DNA of 64,000 bases, taken from positions 3,908,961 through 3,972,960 of the forward strand of contig BCIA01000006.1 of assembly GCA_001599815.1 (NCBI GenBank). Reading direction: 5' to 3'. This DNA comes from Furcasterigmium furcatum. Lineage: Eukaryota; Ascomycota; Sordariomycetes; Glomerellales; Plectosphaerellaceae. Under the pieces are notes generated by a model, which had not been told where the DNA came from, searched no databases, and was given only the letters and a program-made list of their open reading frames with translations. The position numbers were made by a program, and so were the translations under genes. This document shows positions 1 to 10,362 of this stretch, one piece after another (position 1 is the stretch's first letter; every line of letters starts with the position of its first letter).

Positions 1-1187
1 AGCCGTGTCCTAGAGGGTGTTGCTGTGCGGGCAGCAGGAGGAAATCGACGGGAAGAGGGATTGCGGGTTGCATAACTTATACCGCAAGTCATCCGCTCCA
101 TGAAGGGGTTGACGTGAAGATGAGAGAAAAGGGGCCATTGTGACCGTCCTTGGTCCGTGCACGCACCTTCTGAATATGTGAGAAGCTCTTGCTATTGTCC
201 TATTTGAGCTCTATTGTGAAGCTCCTTCCGAATGGAATAGCAATCCACCTGCTTTTTGCAGGGGGTGAGCAAGAAGCAAGCACCTGTGCTGGGACGGACT
301 GAGTGTGATGTCTGCCGTGCCCTGTTGGCGGTTAGACCCATGAAACATCCGATAGAGGAGACCGGGAGGTGAACTCACAGCAACTGAGTCACAGGATCTG
401 CCTCGCATTCAGGAATGATAGTAGATGTGAGCCCCAGAAGTTGAAGCTGAGTGGCGGGCAGGATGCTGTCTTGAGCCTGAGCCGTCTGGAAGTTGTCAGT
501 CTCAGAGCTGAGTGGCGGCAACTCCAATTCTCGGCGCGCCGGGCGCACAGAGAGACGAAGGACCGCAGTTGCCTCTGCAGACCGCGCGTTCCATCGCAAC
601 TGAGTCTGACTTACCTGGATATAGATGCCCAAGCTCCAGGAGCCTGATTGCTATCCCGCGCGAGGCGGAGGAGGTGGTGGTGGTGGAGGTAATTAGGTAT
701 AGGGTTTGTGGAGGAGGTTGAGTTGTTCAGGGGAAGACGGTTTGCGGTTGAGAGAAAGGAATTGGCGGCGGGCGGGGAGCAGAATTGCGGCGGGCGTCGA
801 TGCGTGCCTGCCGTGCTCTGCTTTGCCCGTTTTGAAAGGGACGAGAGGCGTTATTTCACTTTTCGGAGTTGCCAAACTTGCCAGATCAAGCAAGGCAAGT
901 AAAGCAAGTACGGGTTCTGTTTTGATAAGAAAGAACAGGCAGGGTGAGAGCGGACCTTCCTTGAGTCTATCTGGGAATACCTCGGGTCATTGTGTGGTAT
1001 GCTGTAAGTGAGCAAGTGAGCAAGTCTGAGGATATCACTGATAGACAGTTCTGATCATAGGTGGAACACGTGACAAGTTTCTCTCAGTTGTCAGTTGTCT
1101 GGCATCAATGCTACTTGTGCGGCCGAGAATACCCCTGAATGGAGCCTGGAGGGTCACTAACACCCTCTCCCTCCTCCACAAACAACA
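1..1187. other. Intergenic, no gene recognised
   Basis: About 1.2 kb at the left edge. It has only short overlapping open frames on both strands with no recognisable motif, no convincing splice structure and no tRNA boxes. It probably holds the 3' flank of the phospholipase D-like gene and upstream DNA of whatever lies to the left. A run of related AAGCAAG/CAAGTGAGC words lies near 885-1025, too short and degenerate to call a repeat family. Confidence 0.5.
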
Positions 1188-3673
1188 TCAGCCAAATCCT
1201 CCCTTCCCCTGAACCCTCCGCACTGCCCCAACAAGCCCCTTTGCCCAGCTGAACCGCCCCGGATCGACTCCCATAGACCCCTCCACCTCTTTGCCATCGC
1301 CATCTCTCCAGATCCCATCCGCTCCAAGCCTCCCATAAGGCTCCGTGTTCTGATTTCTCCGCAGGCCATCGATCCACGACCGACATATCTCCGGCGAGTC
1401 CACCATGACGTTCATCTCCTGGCTCTGATACCAGCTCTGCGTGTCCTGGTTCCCCGACCCCACGATGCCGACCTTCTCGTCTGCGATGAGCAGTTTGATG
1501 TGGCACGCCCGCTTGCCCCCCGTCTGCACGATTGGCACATCGTGGTCTCTGGCGACATACCAGAAGTAGTGGAGGTGCTTTGCGCCCTCCGGCGACATCT
1601 GCGAGAGGAGCTTCGGCGGGATGGCCTCGTTGTGGCCGCCCTGAAGGGGGAGGAGCTCGCCCTAGGAACGTCAGTTCTAGATCACGCACATGCAGGGTTG
1701 CCTGCCCCTGAGCGTACGCCGAGGAAAAGGGGAGAACTCACGGTATCGTTGTAGCTGATGCAAATGTAGCAGTACACGTCGACTCCTCGCTCACACGCCT
1801 CCACAATCGCGGGAATGAGCGGCTCGGCGTTCAACGTCGGGCTCTGGATGAAGACGTTTTTCTGCGCATGCCGTAGGGCGCTCAGCCAGGACTCGTTCTG
1901 GGGGTTTCGGACGCTGCGGTGGTTGACTGGCCCGTAGGGCGGGCGGTTCACCATGGCCATCGGGACTGGCTCATGGACGGGATGTGCGATGTACGGCGTC
2001 ATCTGCTCCCAGGGATGGAAGGCAGGGGCCCGCTTGGAGTCGGGGACAACATAGGAGGGATTTCTGGTGTGGTTAAGCTTTCGCGTGATGGGAGCAAAGG
2101 CGTCTTCGTCGGGCTTGGGCTCGAGGTTGGCCTGGACTCGCAGGATCTCGCCTGCAAGATCGACGTCGTAATGGGGGTCGAGATGCGTGTGTTCCGGGAG
2201 AGAAGCCGGCGGTGACGGAGAAGAGCTCGCCGGGGAGGACCCGGACACTCCGTTGCTTTCGGCCGGAGCCTCCAGAGGGGTGGCGTAGACTTCGTCTGAC
2301 GGGTCTTCCGGGAAAGGCATTTCCAGCTTGCCATTGCCAGCCTCCGCAACACCGTTACCAACCCGCGGCGCATCTGCCTTGATATACGCCTCTGACCACT
2401 TCATCCTGCCCGGATCCATCACGACATCGGAACCCCTCAGCCTGCCCTCCCCATCGAACAGATCCCGATAGCTCTGCGTCCAGCTCGGAAACGCCTCGCT
2501 CCCCTCTGCCGCCGCCGCAGGACTCCCTATCATCGGCAGCCCGTTTCCGAGCCCCCGACTCCACGAGATCAGGGCCATGTCATAGACCGAATCCACAATC
2601 GGCCCCTCCAGCTGCACCGCCATCTCCAGGTTCGCGTTGTCCTGGATGTTGTTGCTTTGCACGAGAGCCACCCGCCGGTCGACGACCATGAACTTGGCAT
2701 GGAACGTCCCCAGCAGCGGCTGGTGGAAGTTCACGACCTGCAGCTCGACGCCGGGGATCTCGGAGGGCGGGGGCAGCAGGACCTCGGGCCCCGTGTACTC
2801 CTTCTCCGGCACCTCCAGATGCGGCTCGAGGGCCTGCTTGATGGAGCCGCGGTCGTACATGATCTTGACGACCACGGGGGGCGAGTCGGCGCCCGCGCGC
2901 TCCTGGGTGACGCGGCGGGAGAGCTCGCGGAGGGCGTCGGTGATGAACTTTGTGGCGACGGATGACTGCCAGTAGTTGGTCGCGAGGAACACTTCCTTGT
3001 CGGCGCGCACGATGAGATTGGACATGTGCCGGCAGATGTCGGGGATTCTGTCTGTTGTCAGCGTCATGCCGTCTCAGTCGGGGGGAACTCGACTTGGTGA
3101 GAGACTCACGTTGATATGATCGTAAGGGGCAGAGTGCCGCTTGCGCCCATGAGCGAGGGGCTTACGACGGCCTGCTCGAGATCCTCATCAATGGACAGCA
3201 GGGCATCGCGGTACATCTGCTCGCGGTGTGTCAGCTCATCCCTTCTCATCCGGCCAACTTGTAACATGAGAATAACCAACCTTCAGGAACAGCTCGCTCG
3301 GCCTCGTCTTGCCCCATTTCCCACACGCCGCGATCCTGTCCAAGCCCGAGAGCGTCTCTGGCAGCGGCGCCTCGCCATTGGCCTCGAGCTCTCTCCTCTC
3401 CCGGCGTCGGTACTTGTTCTTATACAGCCTCTTCCACGCCTCAGCGGGCGTCAGCGTCGGGTCGCTGGCAAGCAGCAGCGTGACGCTCTCATACGTCGTG
3501 CAGGACCAGCACAGCTCTTTGCTGATCTCCCCAGGGGGCGCCATTTCCGAGTCGCGGTGGGGTGACATGCTGCTATCGCTGCCCGTCGAGCCCGTCGTAG
3601 CCGGCTCCCGGCTTACGGGTGATTCTTTTCGTTTATCCGTGGTGTCTGTCTCGCGGGTGAGATGCAAGCACAT
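1188..3673 (-). CDS. Phospholipase D-like protein with two HKD motifs
   Basis: Four exons (3673-3281, 3216-3110, 3047-1742, 1661-1188) join in phase to 759 residues. Two PLD catalytic motifs are visible: HAKFMVVD in the middle and HIKLLIADEKVGIVGSGN near the C-terminus. Both have the HxKx4D core. The second also has the GSxN tail; the first has QSNN instead of GS. Two HKD half-sites normally form one active site, for phosphodiester transfer or hydrolysis. Between them lies a proline/serine-rich, probably disordered insert of about 200 residues. No PX, PH or C2 domain is visible, so this is not the classical Spo14-type PLD but resembles an uncharacterised fungal PLD/nuclease-fold family; the substrate is unknown. 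No signal peptide is seen. The first donor (GTTGGT) is atypical, but the skipped frame and the phase support it. The ATG at 3568 is an alternative start. Confidence 0.85.
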
Positions 3674-4530
3674 GTTCTGTCCAAAGCCAATCTCACAAGC
3701 CAGAGTCTTTCAATTGCGATAAATAATATTGGGAGTAGTCATGGTGAAGAAACCCATCGAAAACAGCGCAGACGGGCCAGCCGGCCCTTACATATGTACT
3801 TTGCACAGGAACAGTCATCTTGGCAGAGGCGGCCGGCATGGCGATGATGCGTTCGGTCGTCGGTGATGTCAAAACAGGGTTCCCTCCGGCTGCGCCCAGG
3901 ATTCCGCGCTGGCACCCTGCTTGGCGCGCGGCCTGTTCTGGGCAGTCGATCACTCGACAGGGTCGGGGGGATCAGCCGCTTGCTGGTTGGTCTCTCCGGC
4001 CGGTCCGTCTGTCTCTCATTCTCCTTCAGAGCCCCGGGAAGTGTCCGAAGTCCGCAATTCCCGGAACGGCTACGTCGTGCCATCTTTCTCGGTGAGTGTT
4101 CATCCCTTCTTCAAGTGAGGACCGGCTCTCACACCTGGGCTCAGTCTCACCCATCCAGAGAACAAGAGCCGCCCTCCCCCCCCAGCACGGCGGCTATGGG
4201 CCGGAGGTGACGCGTCGCTGGAGAGGGCAGACTCGGCACACGACCGCCGAGGACCTTGGAAGGCCTTGGGGCCGCGTACCTGAGCCTCAAGGCTGCCCCG
4301 GGGTCGTGCCGGACGTACCGAGCTCGACCTCTGGGCGGGCGCCAGCCACGGGCCCGGGTGTGGAGCCGGCGAACCTAACGGGATTCACCCTGGAAGCTCC
4401 CGTTACGGTTGCGGGCGGTTCAAAAATATTAATAGAAAGCTGCTGGCTGGTTCACGGGTCTGCCTCCAGCGAGCGAGATGGATGGCTTCAAGAATCGTAG
4501 GCCAACGGCCTCGCACAATGTATCATATCG
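3674..4530. other. Intergenic between two same-strand genes
   Basis: It holds the promoter and 5' leader of the phospholipase D-like gene (reading left) and the 3' flank of the Spo7 gene. It is GC-rich around 4130-4400, with small open frames in several phases but no domain, splice structure or codon pattern suggesting a gene. Confidence 0.5.
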
Positions 4531-5904
4531 CTATGCGCTAACTTCGCCCGCCTCCTTGCCGTCGGATCCCTCGATCGACTTGACAATCGTCTCCTCCTCT
4601 GCTGCAGCCTTCTCTTCACTGGCGCCCTCATTGGTAGCAGAGCTGCTTTCTTGTGCTAGGGGCGACGGATGATCAGGCGTGATAGACCTGGACTCGGGCT
4701 GCGGTCGCTTCGGCTTGGTACTACTAGTAGACAGCTTGTTGCGACGCTTCTTGTCCGACGCCGTCGAGGCCGTGCTGGCCTTGCGACTGACATTTGCATC
4801 CTCGGGACCCTCGGTGAAGCCCGGTGTTGGGCTGCGGGAGGAGCTCGTGGAGCTGCGCCGGCGCACGCTGCTACCGCGACGCCGGTGCGACTTTTCGATG
4901 GCTGCCGCCCGGGGGTGCAGTTTTTCGTGGTCATGGTCCTTGTCGCGGTTGCGACTGCGCGTCACCGGGGTAGACGAGGTCGGAGGCACCATCAGGTCGG
5001 CGCCGCGATGCCATGGGAGCCACCAGAAGAAGCCCCAGTGCTGTCTCGCCAGCTCTCTCTCCCGTTCCTTGATCTTCAGCCGGAGAAGGGCGCGGCGCTC
5101 ATTCTCCTTTTCCCAGTATTCGGTCCGGTATAGCTCCCAGTTCTCGCGGAACGTAGGCGTAAATGGCTTGGCCAGCAGCAGAAGCTTCACGTAGTCGCCG
5201 CCTGGTGCGAGGTCCTCCTCGTGACCGCCCTTCTCTTCGTCTTCGGCCAGTATGGGGAGCGAGGGGTGGTTCTCGGAGGAGAGGCGCAACTCCTTCTCGA
5301 CGGCGCGCAGGACGGACGGATCGACGTAGCGGTAGGATGAGCTGGCGGTGTGGGAGAAGAGGCCGTAGGTCAGGAAGAAGCCGACGGTGGAGCCGAGCTC
5401 AGCCCACCATGGACGGCGGATGATGACGAGCTTGCAATTGAAGCCGCGCAGGCCTCGGTTGGAAATGGCGAACCAGCGGCGTGGCCAGCGGATGCCACGG
5501 TCCCAGATGCCCGTTGCCCAGACCAGGATGGCGGTCATGACACCGCCCATGAAGCAGAGCTTCTCGATAGTCTCGACGCCCCAGTAGACAGACCCTCCCA
5601 CGCCCTGGCCATCTTCTCTAGGCGCGAAGAAGAGAGCGTATCCGAAGCCGCCGATCCAGAGCGTTAGGAGGGTGAAGAAGAAGGTATGATGTCGTCGGCG
5701 TGCTCGGAGCTCGAGGTACTGCGCGCGCAAGGAGGCCTCGAGGATGAGGAGGTTGAGGTAGATCATGGAGGGACTGCTCGGGGTGTGGTTGAGGGGGTCG
5801 CCCTTGGGAGGCGGGGTGACACCGCTGGTCCTGTCGACTGCTGCAGCCTCTTTCCCGGGGGCGGGAGCGCCCTTGACGAGCGAGTCGAGGTCGCGGTCGG
5901 CCAT
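4531..5904 (-). CDS. SPO7: Spo7-like regulatory subunit of the Nem1-Spo7 lipin phosphatase
   Basis: Single exon, 457 residues from the ATG at 5904. The frame stays open to 6228, but the upstream part is low-complexity and the ATG at 5904 begins a typical polar N-terminus. Features are a disordered N-terminus (1-45), a conserved block with two membrane spans (about 74-93 and 116-134), then a soluble region with the R-G-F-N-C-K-L-V-I-I-R-R-P-W signature of this family, and a long basic Ser/Arg-rich tail. In yeast, Spo7 sits in the ER/nuclear membrane with the phosphatase Nem1 and dephosphorylates the phosphatidate phosphatase Pah1, steering phosphatidate between membrane phospholipid and triglyceride and setting nuclear shape. 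The tail after about residue 280 is much longer than in yeast and may carry regulatory phosphosites (inference). The catalytic partner Nem1 is not in the window. Confidence 0.88.
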   Translation of the reverse strand: MADRDLDSLVKGAPAPGKEAAAVDRTSGVTPPPKGDPLNHTPSSPSMIYLNLLILEASLRAQYLELRARRRHHTFFFTLLTLWIGGFGYALFFAPREDGQGVGGSVYWGVETIEKLCFMGGVMTAILVWATGIWDRGIRWPRRWFAISNRGLRGFNCKLVIIRRPWWAELGSTVGFFLTYGLFSHTASSSYRYVDPSVLRAVEKELRLSSENHPSLPILAEDEEKGGHEEDLAPGGDYVKLLLLAKPFTPTFRENWELYRTEYWEKENERRALLRLKIKERERELARQHWGFFWWLPWHRGADLMVPPTSSTPVTRSRNRDKDHDHEKLHPRAAAIEKSHRRRGSSVRRRSSTSSSRSPTPGFTEGPEDANVSRKASTASTASDKKRRNKLSTSSTKPKRPQPESRSITPDHPSPLAQESSSATNEGASEEKAAAEEETIVKSIEGSDGKEAGEVSA

Positions 5905-6426
5905 TGCGGGAGGGCGGAGAGGGCGACAGAGGCCGAGGCCGAAGGTGGAGGCACAGGGAGGGAGGAAGAGGAAGGCTGCCGTCCAGCCGAGGGTCAGGAG
6001 GAGAGGATCTGCATGTACGGGATGTGGGTGGCTGGCGCCCGAGGTTGTCGCTGGCCGAATTGGCTTCTCGTGTTCTGGTGGTGATGTTTGGAGGTGAGAC
6101 GGATGGTGGTGAGAGATCAAGGTTGGATGTGCTGATTCGCATCCGCGACAGGGATTTGTGGTTGGCTGGGCTAGGACCAGGGGCGTGGACTGCACCTGCC
6201 CTCCTGGGGCGTGTCCGACCAACGTCATTGCGGTTTGTTGGTGGACTCTGTAATTGCATTCAAGGATAGATGGAGACCAAAAAATGCAAGCATGTGACAG
6301 TGGACAGCAACCAGAGTATATATTTGGAGGAACAGTATGTAAGAATTAGATATGTCTGGAAATTCAGAGAGGCAAAAGGTCACTGCCCTTCCCAAGCACA
6401 AGTTGTCTTGTGAAGAGAAAGACAGT
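5905..6426. promoter_or_regulatory. Promoter and leader region of the Spo7-like gene
   Basis: This is the upstream region of the leftward Spo7 gene up to the tRNA-like element. The Spo7 frame stays open in its first 325 bases, so an N-terminal extension from another ATG cannot be excluded, but that extension lacks conserved-looking sequence. Nothing else recognised. Confidence 0.4.
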
Positions 6427-6520
6427 GACCAGTGCGGGAGTCGAACCCGCCCCGGTCCCGCGCCGTGAAGAGCTCAGTTGGGCTACTAATCTGAGACTTT
6501 TACCCCTTGGCCACCGGCGC
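6427..6520 (-). tRNA. tRNA-like gene, type II with possible short intron (Leu, anticodon UAG?), or tRNA pseudogene
   Basis: On the minus strand there is an A-box-like TGGCCAAGGGG and a perfect T-arm, GCGGG-TTCGACT-CCCGC, containing the B-box. Spacing fits a Pol III tRNA gene with a long variable arm. CTCAG and CTGAG can pair as the anticodon stem around a 13-nt loop, readable as a 7-nt loop with anticodon UAG plus about 6 nt of intron. Against a functional gene, the 5' GCGCCGG and the 3' ACTGGTC do not form a good acceptor stem, and the D-stem has a mismatch. Isotype and activity are therefore uncertain; a decayed copy is equally possible. A covariance-model scan would decide. Confidence 0.5.
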
Positions 6521-6626
6521 CGGACCCCTATACCAGATACCGGAAATCCCCAAACTATAAGGGTTCCTGCCTCAGAGGTTGAGGTGAACTTAGGTGAGGT
6601 GAGGGTTGCCTGGCGGCCTTCCACTA

Positions 6627-6652
6627 CGCTGCACTGCACTGCACTGCACTGT
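6627..6652. repeat. Pentanucleotide (CTGCA)n tandem repeat
   Basis: About five copies of the 5-mer TGCAC/CTGCA run in perfect tandem about 110 bases on the 5' side of the tRNA-like element (minus-strand orientation). It is a simple-sequence repeat with no evident function. Confidence 0.8.
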
Positions 6653-7825
6653 GGACTACAACGGGCAGAGGATCCGCCTAGACACAACCCCAAACGGAGC
6701 TACCTCTAGGCTTCAATATTAATGCAGACAGACGGTGACGCTTGGAATCGAATAGCAGGGTTGTCACCGCTCAGTTCGGCCTTTCTATTCTGTTGCCTTG
6801 GAGGCGGATCAAGCCACCGTGACCTCTTCTGTTGTTGTTGGAGCGGTCAGGCTGGTCACAGGTGCCGGTCACATGGATAGGATCGACCTAGACTGAGAGT
6901 GGGGTCCTCCCAGTGACTTCCAGCGGATGTCGCGCTGGAGGTCGACAGTGGTTCGAGCAACCGCAGAACAAGCAGGATTGAATTAAATATCTCAGGTTCA
7001 ACTGAAAAGGTCTAGTAGGATCTTAACAAAGTATTTAAGGTCTTCTTCTATTTTTGACAGCATTGGCCAGGCCGCAGCACTCAATGCGCCAGGCGGTCAG
7101 CATCGCAGGTACTTGCGCCCCAGGGCGAAAGGCAGGACCCACATTGCCACTTCCAGACTGCGCACCCCGCGACTCTCAACAGTTGGCCCAATCCGCCTGT
7201 GGCCTGTCACCCACGGGGGGCGATCCACGGGACCTCGATTCAACGCGACTCTCTCACTAACAGCATCAATTCACTCGAAACCGAAACTCTCCCTTTTTAC
7301 CTCACCGACACCCCTCCATCCAACTTACCCCTCGACAACCACCTCAATCCTCTACTCTTCACCACTGCAATTCCTACAACATCGACCATTCCGCTCTCCG
7401 ACGCCGTTCCGCGGACCTGCGAGGTGAGACTCCCGAGACCCCCAATGCACCGCGGCGCAACTCTCTGCCCGTCTCGCCTAACTCCGAATGCTAAGTCCAG
7501 ATCGCCAGGCACCGTCGTCCACCCCGATCCCTGCGTCACCACTTTGGCCCGTCTGCCACAGGCGGCCCTCCGCAACGAACGCCCCTAACTCCGGCCTCCG
7601 ACATTCTGAGCGAGTCGAGTCCGTTCTCCGTTTCAGCCTTAAGAAGAAGATCTTTCCCGCCACCACGACGAGAGGTCTTCCGGCATGATACAAACACACA
7701 CTGTCTCTGCCGTCGTCTGTGGATCGCGGTTATCCATTGCCGCCTCCGCTCTCGTCGCCAATTCATCTTCTCGCCATCCGTCGTCATCCCCCTCCGTCTC
7801 TGAGGATCGCCGCACACTCGTCACC
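6653..7825. promoter_or_regulatory. Promoter and pyrimidine-rich leader of the ABHD5/Cld1-like hydrolase
   Basis: Upstream region of the rightward hydrolase gene. From about 7260 to 7420 the plus strand is strongly C/T-rich (CCCTC, CATCCAAC, CCTCTAC), as is usual near transcription starts in filamentous fungi. Several short upstream ATGs precede the favoured start. No separate gene recognised. Confidence 0.45.
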
Positions 7826-9247
7826 ATGGCTCACCCCGCCAATAAACCCGCCGACGCGAAGCCCGCGCGACCAAACTTCGCCTATTTCCCCCTGGGCTAC
7901 AAGGATGCCGCTTACCAGTGGTGGACCTCCATCTCGCCCATGACCGCTGAGCGCAACGTCCTCTCCCATGTGCCCTATCTCAAGGATGCACGCGAGCACG
8001 CTTCCAGCGAGGTCTCCGACAAGTCCGAGGACCCCTTCGGTCCTCGCGTCTGGAAGTCCCAGCTCGTCCAGCTCTCCGGCAAGGACCGCGCCCTCAACGA
8101 GTTCTCCGTCGAGCGTGTCGGCGAGGAGGTAGAGGATAACCTCGTCATCCTGCACGGCTACGGCGCAGGCCTCGGCTTCTTCTACAAGAACCTCGAGCCC
8201 CTCTCCCGCCCCGCCGGATGGAAGGTCTACGCCCTCGACATGCTCGGCATGGGCAACTCCTCGAGGCCCTCCTTCTCCGTCTCCGCCAAGGACAAGGACA
8301 GCAAGATCGCAGAGGCAGAGGCCTGGTTCGTCGACGCCCTCGAGGAGTGGCGACTTGCCCGCGGCATTGACCGCTTCACCCTCATCGGCCACTCCCTCGG
8401 CGGCTACCTCTCCGTCGCATACGCCCTCAAGTACCCGGGCCACCTCAAGAAGCTCATCCTCGCCTCTCCCGTCGGTATCCCCGCCGACCCCTACGCTGTC
8501 AACGAGGCCCTCCCCGAGCCCGGCGCCTCCACCCTCGAGAACGAGTTCACGCGGGACCAAGAATCCGTCGTCCACGACGCCAGGAACACTGCCAATGTCC
8601 AAGTGTCCGCTGCCCAAAAGACCTCCACCGTCAAGACCAACGCCACAAATGCCCCCCGCCGCCCCCTCCCTAGCTGGTTCGTCTGGCTCTGGGACGCCAA
8701 CGTCTCCCCCTTCAGCATCGTCCGCTTCACCGGCCCGCTCGGTCCCCGCTTCGTCTCCGGCTGGACCTCCCGCCGCTTCAACCACCTCCCCGACCACGAG
8801 TCGAAGACCCTCCACGACTACGCCTTCTCCATCTTCCGCCAGCGCGGCTCCGGCGAGTACGCCCTGCCCTACATCCTCGCCCCCGGCGCCTTCGCCCGCA
8901 AGCCCATGGTCGACCGCATCGACGGCGTCGGCCGCCAGCTCGTCACGAAGGACGACGGCGCAAAGGTCAGGGAGACCGGCATCCCGGTCGTCATGCTCTA
9001 CGGCGAGAACGACTGGATGGACGTCGCCGGTGGCCTCGACGCGGAGGTGCGCCTCAACAAGGCCCGCGCCCGCGCTCTCAGCGAGAACTCGGAGGACGAG
9101 AAGCGCCGCGAGAACGGCTCTGCAAAGGTCATTGTCGTGCCCAAGGCCGGTCACCACCTCTACCTCGACAACGCGGACCACTTCAACGACGCCATCCGCA
9201 AGGAGATGGACGAGACGAGGGAGCAGGGCAGGAGGGGACTGGTGTGA
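7685..9247 (+). CDS. Alpha/beta hydrolase of the ABHD5/CGI-58 - Cld1 family
   Basis: Single exon. The ATG at 7826 lies in a perfect CACCATGG context and gives 473 residues; the in-frame ATG at 7685 would give 520. From 7826, the oxyanion-region motif HGYGAG is at about 110-114, the nucleophile elbow GHSLGG has Ser190, and the C-terminal catalytic His lies in GHHLYLD at about 442-448, which also reads as the HX4D acyltransferase motif of CGI-58 relatives. Yeast members (Cld1, Ict1, Ecm18) remove acyl chains from cardiolipin or acylate lysophosphatidate; animal ABHD4/5 act in N-acyl phospholipid or triglyceride metabolism. A lipid acyl hydrolase or acyltransferase is therefore expected, with a mitochondrial cardiolipin role plausible but unproven. 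The 47-residue extension from 7685 is rich in Ser, Ala and Arg with almost no acid until its end, like a mitochondrial presequence. It converges with the downstream sterol-transfer gene. Confidence 0.87.
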   Translation: MIQTHTVSAVVCGSRLSIAASALVANSSSRHPSSSPSVSEDRRTLVTMAHPANKPADAKPARPNFAYFPLGYKDAAYQWWTSISPMTAERNVLSHVPYLKDAREHASSEVSDKSEDPFGPRVWKSQLVQLSGKDRALNEFSVERVGEEVEDNLVILHGYGAGLGFFYKNLEPLSRPAGWKVYALDMLGMGNSSRPSFSVSAKDKDSKIAEAEAWFVDALEEWRLARGIDRFTLIGHSLGGYLSVAYALKYPGHLKKLILASPVGIPADPYAVNEALPEPGASTLENEFTRDQESVVHDARNTANVQVSAAQKTSTVKTNATNAPRRPLPSWFVWLWDANVSPFSIVRFTGPLGPRFVSGWTSRRFNHLPDHESKTLHDYAFSIFRQRGSGEYALPYILAPGAFARKPMVDRIDGVGRQLVTKDDGAKVRETGIPVVMLYGENDWMDVAGGLDAEVRLNKARARALSENSEDEKRRENGSAKVIVVPKAGHHLYLDNADHFNDAIRKEMDETREQGRRGLV

Positions 9248-10362
9248 GCCCGTCCCTAGGTCTTATCCCTGTTTTCCTTGCTCGAGCCTCTTGAGGCCAT
9301 CTTCATGGCAGAGTTTTCATAGATTCTTGCCATCTTCTCCCACGTGAGAGACATTGCCCATTTTTGGGTCACGACACCTCGGCTCTCAACGGCGTTCTTC
9401 ATCCGCAGCGGCATCGCCTCGTCCGGTCAACCCGGCGAGTCCCCTAACCAGGGCACACTTTGATTTTTCTTGATTTTCGGTCGTACCCTCTCAATCAGAG
9501 CGGTTTTCTCATGGGCGTTCGGCATGGCATCAGGCGGGGAACTAGCATCGGAGTCGGCGGGCAGGCAGCGTTTTATATAGAACTAGAAGATCCGAGCAAA
9601 CCACACATGATGGATGAGTAGGGTCGCAGTGGCAGCAGTAGTAGCATTAATTGCACAACGAATCAATCAATTCTCCCTCCAGGGTTAAGGAAAGTTTCGC
9701 AGGTTCAGATATCTTCCCACCATCGGGACTCAGACGTGTCACTGAAACGTGCCCTTGCTCGGTCGACTACCTATTTTCAATGTGATACACCGACCTGACT
9801 GGTTGTTCCGAATGACGTACATCGGCATTCATCTCTCGACAGATCCTATCAATTCTCCGAGGCCCGATACGCAGCCAGTTAGATTTCTCCTCGCTGGGGA
9901 TACATGCTTCCCTCATCCCTCCTGATCATCAGTATTGCATCCAATGTCGGCGTTGATTGGGTCCATGGCCTCCATGGATGTGCATGACGAGTTTGGTGTA
10001 CGGAACACGTAAATCAACATATTGACAAAAGAACAAGAGGTCTTATTTTGCCCGCCTCCCGCTGACACATACTAAATGCTACAACGCCAGAGCATGCCAC
10101 CCTGGCATGATATGAATGTACACGGGTCACTCCGGGCGGACCAGAGTAGATATCCAATGAGTCCAGTCCCCGCCGCAAGAAATCGGGCGTGACCATGTCG
10201 CAACAGGAAGAAGAAAGGAAAACATGCGTGGCAACGCTATGGTTGCGGCCGTGGCTGTAGTCGTAGGGGCAGTGGTGCATCATGCCCTGAGATATAATGA
10301 TGCGGGGACATCGTCTGTTGTGTTGAAAGATGCAGGCATCGCTGTCGCGGCAGGGACGTACC
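9248..10362. other. Intergenic between convergent genes
   Basis: About 1.1 kb between the 3' ends of the hydrolase and the GRAM-VASt gene, covering both 3' UTRs. No coding pattern, RNA gene or repeat recognised. Confidence 0.55.

Noticed and set aside
7784..9181. 465-codon minus-strand frame opposite the ABHD5/Cld1-like gene
   Set aside because: It is the antisense shadow of a GC3-biased coding exon: Val/Gly/Glu/Ala-rich repeats, no motif and complete overlap with a recognised hydrolase.
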